A stretch of DNA of 64,000 nt, taken from Trichosphaerium sp. ATCC 40318 (lineage: Eukaryota; Discosea; Flabellinia; Trichosidae). The stretch is from positions 62,001-126,000 of the forward strand of contig JALMLS010000414.1 in assembly GCA_038496445.1 (NCBI GenBank), read 5' to 3'. Below the pieces are notes generated by a model. The model was not told the origin of the DNA. It ran no database searches and saw nothing but the letters and a program-made list of their open reading frames with translations. The translations under genes and the position numbers were made by a program. The number at the start of each line of letters is the position of its first letter. Position 1 is the stretch's first letter. Positions 1 to 10,329 of this stretch are shown in pieces.

Positions 1-2334
1 AAACGTGATGTCATAAAAAGTCTCGGAATTCCCCAAAAAAAAAAAGGCGGTACCGCGTGTCATTAAGTGCCATTCAACATATTCATTACCAGCAAAATAC
101 TCCCAGAATCCTTTAGCAACACTATACCAGCTCTTACCGCCATCTTTTGTTCTCCAAATACCTCCAATATCTTTAACAAGAAAGTCGTTTGGATTATTCA
201 ATGAACCAACACAATCAATAAAGTTCCATCCTTTCATTGTCTGGTTCATAGGTTCCTCAGACTGAAATAATCGTTCCCATGTCTAGAAAATATCGTTTAG
301 AATACAATAGTAGCAAACAAGAAAAGATAAATAAGCAAACCTCTCCAGCGTCATGTGAAGTTGCAAGCCATCCTTCACCATACAAGACATTTCCAATAAC
401 AACATAAGTGTCATTCCAAAACATTGCTCTATGAGCTTCTCCTAGTCCATACCTTCATAGGAATTAAACAACATCAGCTACAGTACAAAGAACACAGCTA
501 TAGGGCCGGAAAGTGCAATATGGTGATGAGAGAACGTACAACAAAGGCGGATTTGTTAATTGTCTTCTCATATTTATATCAATCTTTTCTTTCGTTCCAA
601 AAAACCCTGCTAAATCCATAGACCCAAAATAAGCCAAATCACGATTAGGATGAAAATCTACCGTGAACATAACAACCTTAATATTGTAGATGAGAATGAG
701 ATACAGAAAAAAAATAATACCTCGCCAACTCCGTTGGTCAAAAATTGCCATGTGTTGCCTTCGTCTGTACTCTCCATTGGTCCAAATCCGGTTCCCATAA
801 TCCAATGGTTTGGATTTTTTGGATCTTGTACCTCAAAGAAACAAGTTAACAAGTCAATGCAAGCACCAGAACTGTAAGTAAAACACAACTGAATAGACAA
901 GAACAAAAGTGTTTGTCATCAGTTACTGGTAGCACGATGTCATCCACAGTATGTTTAAATAGACTCACCATTGTATTTCTACCAAATGGTGGCGTTGTTT
1001 CAGTTGGCTGACGCCATATTGGCTCAGTTCCTGTGACATCCATCTTAGAGTATGTGTAAGTTTCGCCTTTGTCATTTGAAACGCCAAGAGAGTTTTCTCT
1101 GCATCAACAGTCGTTACCTTAACTTAGTATACATATGTACTTAAAGCATACCCATTCGCTGTAGCATATACCAAAGACCCATTGTTCAAAAAAGTTAACA
1201 TGGATGGACCACCATTGGAATGTTTGAAATTCTTCGATATTTCTTCGTATTGATAAGTTGCTACAGAAAAAGAGTTAAGTTACTTGACATCCGAATCAGT
1301 AGCAAGTTTAAACGTACAAATATCTCCCCAATTACTTGAAGTTACTCGGTAGTAACAAGGGTTAGTTTTTGATCCATCCTTAATGGACCCAATAAAGAAA
1401 GTCGTTCCATCTTCCATTCTTATAATTCTTCGTACACTCGCCAGCTCAACGCCACCTCCAACGTCCAATACTGACCATGAATCACCGTTATCAATTGATA
1501 AAAATAGAGCAGGCATGTATCCGCCTACCCAAATATGACCAGAGAACTTAGGATTGGCATGCACATGCACAGAACCGATTGCAGTAATGTTACTAAAAGT
1601 TTTAGGTGAAATCGCTTTCCATGTACTTCCAGCGTCAGTGGACTTGTACAAACCATCTCTAGAACCAGCCCATATATTCTTATTATTGTTTGGGTCTATA
1701 ATTATACATTCACCTCCAGTTCTAACCTTGTCATTGCCTAAAACAGGTTTTAATTTTAAACCTTAAATAAAACAAGTACCCGCAAAGCTTGCCGCTAGTA
1801 CGCGCGTGAAAGACTTTCCACCATCTGTGGTTTTCCATACACCTTGACCTTTATCTGTTGCACTTTTATACTCCCCTAGAGCAAAGTATGCCTAAAATAA
1901 CGCTGTCAAAATAAACAAACTTAAAATGAAAAAAAAGTTCCAAAAACTTTTCAAAACAAAAAAAAACCGATTAGAGACTCCCGTTGGTGTACCGTATCTG
2001 GGTCCTCTGGGTCAATAGCTATACCTTGCGTATTCCAAGAGCTACCGTATGTAAAGAAAGAAGACAACCAAACCCAACTCTTTCCCATATCGTCAGATCT
2101 GTACGCACCGCCTTATCGAAAAATCACGTGAGAGATGTTTTTTGAACGGTTTTGTAAAAAATTTTCTTTATTCGCTAGCGCACCAACATCAGTTCGTCCA
2201 TATAAACGACCACTAGGATGTACATGAACACCAGTAAACCATCCACCACCCGAGAAATTCATCCATGACCATGTGCCGTCAGAATACGCCAAAAGGCTCA
2301 AAAAAAGGCAAAAAACGACTATGCCTAGTACCAT
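1..2334 (-). CDS. GH74-like secreted beta-propeller glycosidase (xyloglucanase family), 3' end cut by window edge
   Basis: Many exons read leftwards from the ATG at 2334. The N-terminus is a signal peptide (MVLGIVVFCLFLSLLAYS), followed by exon junctions giving GVHVHPSGRLYGRTDVGGAYRSDD, the entry motif of GH74 xyloglucanases. Repeated BNR-type units follow (KTTDGGKSF, YKSTDAGSTW, SIDNGDSW, STDEGNTW, RTKDGGKSW), each a propeller blade signature. GH74 enzymes cleave xyloglucan; I did not identify the catalytic Asp pair, so substrate is inferred. Introns: 2112-2183 (donor GTGCGC), 1892-1992 (GTACAC), then others near 1750, 1280, 1110 and 640. The left edge lies inside an intron (donor near position 52), so the C-terminus is missing. 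About 700 residues are visible. A VPS10-type or sialidase-like propeller is the alternative. Confidence 0.8.
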
Positions 2335-2742
2335 TTAGCATAAAAAAAAAGTGGTAGAGCTCTTGCCTTTATTACCCATTTTGTTGTAATATTAAAAAGT
2401 CGAAAATGGTAAGCACAATAAAAAAAATTTTGGCATTAAAAGAGGAGACTCAAAGAAAAACAAAAAACCCTGTTTTGAACACACGTGGTTTGAAAAAAAA
2501 AAAGTACGTTTGGTGCTCTGAAGGCTAAAGACAGTTTCTATATATTTGTCACTACGTTAGTAATAAGGATGTTGTAGCCTTTGAGGTGAGGTGCCAAAGA
2601 AGAGATGTTGGTTTTGATAAATGTACATTTATTTCGAATTTTAAGCCTAAAACTTCTAGAACTCGTACAAGGCCAACTGTTGACACTCTCATGCTCATTG
2701 ATAGTAGATATATCATTCCAATAACAATATATAAGGTGTTGT
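2335..2742. other. Intergenic, A/T-run rich
   Basis: The gap between the GH74-like gene start and the mL43 stop contains several A or T runs and no convincing exon. Open frames here are shadows of the mL43 exons. It should hold the promoter of the GH74-like gene and the 3' end of mL43; no clear TATA element was recognised. Confidence 0.5.
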
Positions 2743-3503
2743 TTACTGGAAAGGTCTGTATTGAGGCTGCCAAGCGTTTGGAAACTCCATGTTTGGATGC
2801 CAAACTCCCTTTCAAAATAATTAGAAAAAACAGCTTTGTATGGCTTTTAAATAGGTCATATGATGCTTGAAAACGTACTTGTATGCTAGGACGTTGTGTT
2901 ACATGACGTGTGGCCCATGTACGGTTCTTCTCACCCCATTGGTTCCTTAAGAAGTTGACGTAGTATTCTACTTGTTGTTCATCGAATTTACGTAAGCTTA
3001 CTGTCTTTTGGCGACCGTTTACTAACATTATCAGTTGGTTTTAGGCAAAAAAGAACGATTTCGTCTCGAAAAAAGTAATATACTGCCGTAATGCGCTATG
3101 TGATAGTTTGAAAACGATTTTAAGCGTCTTGGGCGGTTTGAAGCGTAGTGGAGAGTTTTTTCGTTATAGGTCATCGTACTGTAGTGTGCTTGCACATGAG
3201 GATGTTTGTTGGGCCTTGCGACAACTTCAATATCGATTTGAGGGTTTTTATCTTGCGAAATCATTAGAATATTTGAAACAAAGCGTAGCTCGTTGTGCGA
3301 GTGTTTTACTCCTATAATTAACAAAATAGAGCGGTTTACTTACTTTTAAAGTCAATCCACTTTTGTGACCTCAAAAAGTTCCTACACGCTCTTAATATAC
3401 GTACTCGTCAACTAGATACAAACCTTGCACCAACAGAACTACCACAGTTCTTACTGAATTGTAGAACTAGTTTCTGGCACTGCCATACACCCAATCTGCT
3501 CAT
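2743..3503 (-). CDS. MRPL43: Mitochondrial large-subunit ribosomal protein mL43
   Basis: Five exons: 3424-3503, 3344-3381, 3180-3251, 2879-3021 and 2743-2808. They sum to 399 nt, 132 residues plus TAA, in frame throughout. Family motifs appear only after splicing: MSRLGVWQCQKLVLQFSKNC then GSSVGARNFL, the block NPQIDIEVVARPNKHPHVQ, the YINGRQKTVSL segment, and the diagnostic RPSIQG-W near the C-terminus. mL43 has a thioredoxin-like fold and sits in the mitochondrial large ribosomal subunit. The start was chosen because it is the first ATG in the exon encoding the conserved N-terminal strand. Donors are GTTTGT, GTAAGT, GTACGA and GTACGT. Length fits the family. The unspliced open frame at 2552 runs on past the true end because the last intron shifts the frame. 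Confidence 0.88.
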
Positions 3504-3727
3504 ACCTGTGCGTTTACAATTGAAGAATAAGCTTGACATTGTTACGCCAACACAATACGGCAAGAAATGTACGACAAGTCATAACAGCACCATCCATGCG
3601 ATAATATGCTTTAATTAATGTTACATGCATAAAACACCGTAGAAATCATAAAAAAGTTTATTTGGTCTACGGTAAAGCAAATAACAGCAGGTACAGTTCA
3701 TTCTGTAAATCTCTTTCGGCGTTTTCT

Positions 3728-6700
3728 TCATACACCAACGTTTTCGCTCTCTTCACCATTTTCTTCATTTGCGCCCTCAGCTACGGTCTCTTCGCTCGTA
3801 GCACCGCTAATATCTTCGGCATTTTCCTCATTTACACCAACGGCTTCATTTTCTTCATTTGCACTCTCAGCTTTGGTCTCTTCATTTATCTCATCTTTTT
3901 CATCTTCAGCGCTTGGTTCTGGTTCTGCTTTTGCTGGACTGTTTCTTTTCTTTCGCGGCACATACGATGGTCTTGAGGAACGTTCGTAAGAGTATTTCTG
4001 TAACAAAAAAAAGAAGGGTTAAAAAAGTAAGAAAAAAAAAACCACAAAGGTTGGTTGTTCAACTATACCTTCTTGTAGACTTGTTTTAAAGGTTTTGAGC
4101 GTGTTGACTTTGTTGTTGTTCCTATTTTCATGGTTTGTATTTGTCCCACAGCGTCTGTTAATTCTTCAATCGCTTTGTTTATTGCCTTTAATTCCTCCTT
4201 TAATTTGCCATGGTTTTCTTTAACTTTAGTGCTTAGGTTTAGCTTCGCCAAAGCATTGTTGCATGAGATTATTATGTTTGTATCCTAAGGTATCTATAAA
4301 TACAAGCAGTAACATTAAGAAAAAAGGAAAGCATTATACCTTAATGTAACCCCAGAAAGATCCTTGGAATCGAGCCATAATTGTATTAATAAATCGAGGA
4401 AGAAACGCGGAGTAAATAACACAAGCGAACCCAAAAGCTTGAGTGTTTCTTTTAGAACTATGGCAAGGTGATATTGTCATGATACTGTTTTCTTCATCGT
4501 GGTCTTTAGCTTGATCTTGTGGACCAAGTTTTTTTATCACGTGTTTGAGTAGTTTTTCTCCTGGACCATGAAGAGTAAGAACATCTCTTCCAAGTTCTAT
4601 TCCCTTCTTAAAAAGTGTTTGTTTCTCCTTGGGTTTTTCACCTGGAACTCGAGCATCTTCATATTTTTCTTTGTTGTGTTTGTACACAGATTTAAGTCCT
4701 TCTGACGCTGGTGAAGCTTTTCCAAATGGAAAGAGCTTAATTATTTCGACGTCTATATCTTCATTGACAGCTTGATACACCCTCGAAGTTGAAGTCAGCC
4801 CGCAGAATTAAATTACAGTACGCACTCTTCTGCTTTTTGCTTATACTTGAACATAAACTCTCTCATAACTGCTGTTTTTGCAGTTTCTGGGTTTATGAGT
4901 TTAAATAGTATGTCGTTATCAGCATCACGAAGCATAAGTAACCATGCGTTTTCAAACATACGTTCAACAATCCACACTTAAAAATAAAACTATGTCAACA
5001 ATACAAAATATAGCAACAAAATTCGTACAACTCCTGTGTTTCCAGTGTTCTACTGCCGCTTTGAGATAGTTTACATACACCTCAGCTAGCCTTTTAGCGC
5101 GCACAACGGAATTCTCATATGAAAGTTCACTAGAGAAACCATGAAGACTCGCAAGAACTGTCCTATCCTTGACTGGATCTGGTTGAACAAACTCATAAAA
5201 CATGAATGCTTCGTCCGTTTGAGCCCGTTTGTATATATCTCCTGATACTAGCTGTACATCAGCGAACTCAATATCAGGAGTACTATACTCTTCAGTCAGA
5301 AATCTCCACCATTTCTCTGTAACAAAGTCAACAAAATAAGGGAACTTAAATTAGCTCACGTTTGTTGGCTTCATGAATTCGGTATTTGTTTGAGTATCCA
5401 GTTTTTATTGTGGATGGGCTTTCGCCGTTAAGTATGCCCATATAGGTTTCCTACATCATACGTGAGTAGAAAATCTTTTGAAAGATTGAATACTTGAAAG
5501 AACGCACTTGAAACGCTTCGTGTTCCTCAGCTAATGTGTAACCATACTCTTCGAAAACTTCCATGTTGTCACACAGCGTTTGTAAGTCATGGCTATCATC
5601 TGTAAGCATGATACCTCTCATCTATATGTATATTAAGTAATTGAATATGAATAGAGCGCATACCTTTTGAATGAAAGCTTGAGGAAAGCTTTGAAGTTGT
5701 AACGTTGTATGTTCACTATTCTCAATATTTTCTTTAAGAGTATGACTCTTGAACTTCAATTCTGTTATCTTTTGTTCAAAAATAGATTGCACAGTTGATA
5801 GTTTTTTCAAATCACGTGATATTAAAGTTGCGTTTAAGTGTGCTTCAAGTGTTGAGAATGACATGAAGTCTGTCAAAAGCTAAAAAACATTAGTACCAAG
5901 AACAAACATCCCTCTCAGTAAAGAAACTCGTACTTGTTTATCAGTCGGTGAAAGATCATTACCAGTTTTAGTGGCTTCTTCGTTAGCTTTAGCAACCCAC
6001 TCAGCAATACTTTGTTTTTCGATATCATCAGCCATACTGTAATACTCTTCTATGTCATCGAATGACATAGTATCCCTGAAAAGAAAAAGTTAGAAGAATC
6101 ATTCGCACATTTGTTTTTCACCTTGATACTACTGTGCCATCTGGAGCAAGTTTTACAGATGAACCAACAAGCAATGGCGGTTGAATGTTGACTGCAAATA
6201 AGTGATACCAGTCGATAAGATCCTTCCATGTGTGATGAGTTTTAAAAAGATTATCGCTCTTGTTGAGCACAGGAATGATTCTATCATCAATGTTCTGATC
6301 TGACAAAACATCTAAAGGGTATGTATTTGAGCACAAAAACCAATGTAGTCACTTGTTACCTTGTAGTGCACGTTTTAATAAGTTTGTTTGGTATTCTGAT
6401 TCATCACCCATTGCGATAATAAACGTGTTTTTATTCTTTAGTTCTGCACGCAAAACCTACAACGCGATATGTAAAATTATCATTATTAATCAAACTGGTA
6501 CCCCTTCAATTGTGTCTTTCTCTTCACCTTGTAGTTGGTATCCCATCAAGTCTACGAATCTTTTAGGTTGTATGTTAGGTCCCCTGATATTAAGGAATAT
6601 CTTGAGAGGCGCTAGTATTGGTTAGTGACTGTTAGCACGTGGTTCGAAGAACCGTACAAACTCCAGCAATATCATTCATGTCTTCGATAGTTTGACGCAC

Positions 6701-7204
6701 ATCTTCTTTATCACATGCTTTTGCAGGTGTTTTATCACCGCTTGGAGTCTCTTCCCATATCATTATCCTAAAGTTACTGTCTCTTTCCATAATCACAACC
6801 TAGGAAGCAGTTAAAATGATTGATGGTCCAGAAGGTAAACCATACAAGTGGCCTTTTTGTTGCTATGCCGGTGTTGATGTGAGTAATCGGAAACCCAATT
6901 AAACGTTCTAGAGTTGAAGACTTGCCCGCTGTTTGAGCACCAAACAACACAAGGTTTGTGAGAGGGAACTATAACAGTACAAGTTAGATCAAAAACGCCT
7001 CTTGGTCTAAACTGAACAGTTTGTTCTTACCTCTGATATTCCATAACGTTCAGTTAGTCTCCAAAGCTTACTTAAGAATGATGTAAAGTCATCTTGCTCT
7101 TCTTTAGACAACGTGATGCTAGCATAACCTACAAACAAGTTACAACGTTGAGTGAGTTTAGATTTTTTTTTTGGGCTAACGTTGTCGTATTGGTATCTGT
7201 GCAT
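3728..7204 (-). CDS. Dynamin-like large GTPase with acidic C-terminal tail
   Basis: Multi-exon gene starting at ATG 7204 (MHRYQYDNVSPKKKSK). The GTPase domain has the P-loop GAQTAGKS followed by a switch-type segment GIATKRPL, a G3 DxxG as VDLMG near 6550, and G4 NKSD near 6270. The dynamin-type middle/stalk region follows, with helical exons around 6060-5880 and 5870-5640 (long heptad-like stretch). After about 4700 the sequence leaves recognised dynamin domains: a basic segment, a hydrophobic patch near 4420-4340, a coiled coil near 4250-4140 (KLKEELKAINKAIEEL), then a Glu-rich tail with repeated NEEN units ending at TGA 3728. No PH or GED was recognised. It probably acts in membrane scission or fusion; it could equally be a divergent mitofusin/Mx-like member. 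Exon borders are approximate. Confidence 0.78.
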
Positions 7205-8932
7205 TGTATATATCCTTGATTTTACTAAGCATATCTCTCAAGGCTATTTTAACTTGGGAGAGATTCAGCGTTTTAAAAAGTAGGAACTCAATGCACAGTT
7301 CCTCGTCAGGAACACGCTTTAAGCCAGTCTGTCTTAAAGCACATGTTCCTGACTGTTTTTAACTGAACTCAAGTCAAGTTCATAAACACGCAGCTACGTT
7401 AGCGCTATATCTTGCGGGCGTAGGAAATCGAACAACGTGGAGACTTTACTTCCAGTTTTTTGAGAACAGTTCCCACGTAGTTTTGACGAAACGGCAAACT
7501 TGCAAGTGCGAGTTAACTACTTTAACCGTAAGTGATTAGCAGTTTTCGCCCTAAACCACACTAGTTCCTACAGGAACTGACTGTCTTATTCACTTAACTC
7601 ATTTTTTTTTCTCATGACTGAGAGATGGTGTTTTTTCAGCTCTTTTGCTGGCTATTATTCTCGCCACCTGCCATCCAGTGTACAAATTCCTGTTAGTTTA
7701 CCAGCTGGCGACAAACTAGGCCAGTGACTAGAACTCATTTCTTTGCGTCCAATTGGCCCTTGGTTCTTCAGTACTTTGATAGCACTGGTGCTGTGACAGT
7801 AGTGCGCCAATACCCAAATATAGCCACCAGAACTTGTTCATTAATGCCAGCACACAATGTTTTGTTTAGAACAATCACAATTGGTCTAGCAAATAGAACC
7901 TCTTGTGGGGTAAAAGTTCGAAAGAGACACTAGGAGTCAGATGAGTTTCGATCTTAACTTTCTGTTGCGATACCTCGTTTTGCTATAGAACCTACCACGC
8001 ATGTGTTGTAATTACGGGACATGATTTATTGCACTGTAAACTCAATAGAGAAGTCTAATTCTCTAATTTCGTGTAAAAAAAAGTCAAGTATTGTTACCCA
8101 TTTCCCTGACTGTTTTACTCAGAAACACCACCCACAGCGAAGAAAGCAACTCATGAAAAACCCACCCTTTAAACAATTCACTTCTAAAGACCACCACAAT
8201 AGTGAACTTACCTGTTGAGCTCATTTACGCTATTTTTAAAGAGGTAGGAACTGAATAAGTATTGTTGCTCTATGAAGCCTACACAAAGTATGTAACAATG
8301 TTTGAGGTAGTTACCAAATATAAACCAGAAGATTAATTGGTGATACTATGAGTGTTGAGTACATGTTTGAGTATTGCAATCAATACAACTTACAGAAACA
8401 AATCAAAAACAATTCAAACGTACTCATCACATCGCATTCAAAAACTAAACGTAAATTGATCCTCCGAAGACTGTGGCAAAGATCTCTACTACTCATGTGC
8501 TGCTTTGATACAGAACCACGTGATTTATTCAGTGAATTGCAAGGACGCGAAGATAAAGAAGGATTTAGCATTTATTACTCTTGAATGCAGGATCGACATG
8601 GCAGCGTTTGACAGCTTTCACACTGTGAGTACATCAAGGTATTGGTGTTGATCTTGTACATATAAGAGTATATGTTACAACAAGTGGCCGTTCTGTAGCT
8701 GTCTGGGATCCATAAAATATTAAAGGAAAATAAACCTATCATTGTTGTCCGCCTTCACCTTTTGACATCTTCAGATATTTATTTGTTCTTTGTTAGTTAT
8801 GTCCCAAATACTCTTAAACTGTTGTGTAGGAACTACGTATGGTATTAGTCACAGTAAATAGTGGACAACATTTCAGTGAATAACACAAATCATTTCGAAA
8901 CTCCATAGCAAAAAAAGTGATTCAAGCTCAGC
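7205..8932. other. Stretch without a confident gene
   Basis: No recognised protein domain in this 1.7 kb. An open frame from ATG 8348 (78 codons, MSVEYMFEYC) may be an exon, and a short coding-like piece around 8570-8710 reads KDLAFITLECRIDMAAFDSF then VYVTTSGRSVAVWDP after a plausible GTGAGT...AAG intron, but I could not join them in frame. Imperfect palindromes built on AGGAAC/GTTCCT are scattered through 7280-7580 and recur at about 8240 and 8830. Confidence 0.4.
7307..7351. repeat. Inverted repeat (hairpin)
   Basis: The left arm CAGGAACACGCTTTAAG (7307-7323) and right arm CTTAAAGCACATGTTCCTG (7333-7351) are complementary apart from a 2-nt bulge, with a 9-nt loop. A second, nested GTTCCT-CGTC-AGGAAC palindrome overlaps the left arm. 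Function unknown; no terminator logic applies in a eukaryote, so this may be an RNA structure, a transcription-factor site cluster or a remnant. Confidence 0.7.
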
Positions 8933-10004
8933 ATGGAGTCCTTACCAAACGAATTATTGAAAGAAATTTATTGTTGCTTGCAAATGGAGTCTCTGACATT
9001 CATTGTATCGCTTAGAACGGTATCAAAACGTGTAAAGGACTGTATTAGCTATTCAAGGCATCTATGGCGACCGTGGATAACCGCATTGCCTAATGAAGCA
9101 CCTGACGGCAATATTTTGGATGTTTTACAACAAAAAGTGGTAATATGCTCGTATTCGCCTGAATTACAATTCAAAGGGTTCACTGGATACATAAAAAGCG
9201 CTAGTTTGCCTATTGGTACGGAAAAACGCTAACAACTGTATTTTATCACCGTTATGACTCTATTTACAGCTCAAGTTACGTGCAAGACACTCACGTCATT
9301 TGTGGATCCACAGACTGTATTGTGTCCAGAAGTGTATGAATTTTGTACAAGAGGAGAAGCGAACTCATGGGTACCTTTTTTTTTGGGGGTTTTTTTTGGT
9401 TTCGAAGAAAGTTCTTTTCATAACCCCAGATTCTACTTTTAAGAGCTCTTTGTTGTAAAGTAATTCAATGGGCTTTATGGGCCTTTCTTGATATCTGATA
9501 AAAGCCATAAAATCGTCACTGCAACAAGGAATTTTTCCTTTTTTTTTCTTGTCGTTGTTTTTTTGTAGTTGTTGGAATTCATGCTGTTAGGTAGCACTCA
9601 ATTTACGAACCATAAAGGTTAAACCTACACATTATACGTTAAGAAGCATGGAGAATCATGATGCACTTAGGAGTTGGAATTTGGAAGCATCAAATGATGG
9701 GGAAACGTGGGAAGTAATAAAAAGACACGTGAATGGTACAGTATTATTATCTTTTTTGTTTGTTGTTTTTTGTTACTGATGGATTGTTGAAGATGAGACG
9801 ATACCTGTTAATGATTTAGGAGTATATTGCTGGCCTATAGAAGGTTGTGAAAACTTCTACAGGATTTTTCGCATCATTATGACAGGGTTAAACGCAAATA
9901 ATTATACTTCAATTGAGTTGACTTATTTTAATGTTTATGGGTATGGTTTAAAAGGGTTTTCAGATTTAACAATGCCACCATCTGGTCCATGGAAGGTTGT
10001 TTAA
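8933..10004 (+). CDS. F-box protein with C-terminal discoidin (F5/8C)-like domain
   Basis: Four exons. The N-terminus (MESLPNELLKEIYCCLQMES) is a typical F-box, the Skp1-binding module of SCF ubiquitin ligases. The C-terminal exons give the F5/8C-like pattern seen at the end of many BTB proteins: KVKPTHYTLRS, RSWNLEASNDGETWEVI, HVNDETIP, and YRIFRIIMTGLNANNYTSIE, ending in a YFNVYG strand. Introns are about 9207-9269 (donor GTACGG), 9371-9592 (GTACCT) and 9737-9793 (GTACAG), all restoring frame. About 240 residues, ending at TAA 10002-10004. The likely role is a substrate receptor of an SCF ligase, with the discoidin-like fold binding the target; this role is inferred from domains only. Confidence 0.8.
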
Positions 10005-10329
10005 TTGCAATAAATATAATGACCGCTATTTAATAATTTGCCCATCAACAATAGATTTTGTTTTTCTATATTCTTATTTTTTTCTTATTGCCTAATTTTG
10101 GTCGAAAGATCCGATAATACCGTACCTGTGCCAGTACAGATTGGTGTCTGACTCGCTCAGATATTATTACACCTACCAACAACAAACGTTTATCTTTTAT
10201 TATTTTTCTGCACGTGTTATCAAACCTACAAGAAATGGCACAAATAGATATTTTTTGACTCTGAACAGTAAAAAAAAACAATGTCCGTAAGGCAAGCTAC
10301 AATTCCTTGAATGTCAACTAAAGTGTTTA

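Noticed and set aside
2552..3028. 158-codon minus frame taken as one protein
   Set aside because: It reads through the last intron of mL43; splicing changes the frame and gives the conserved PSIQG-W ending.
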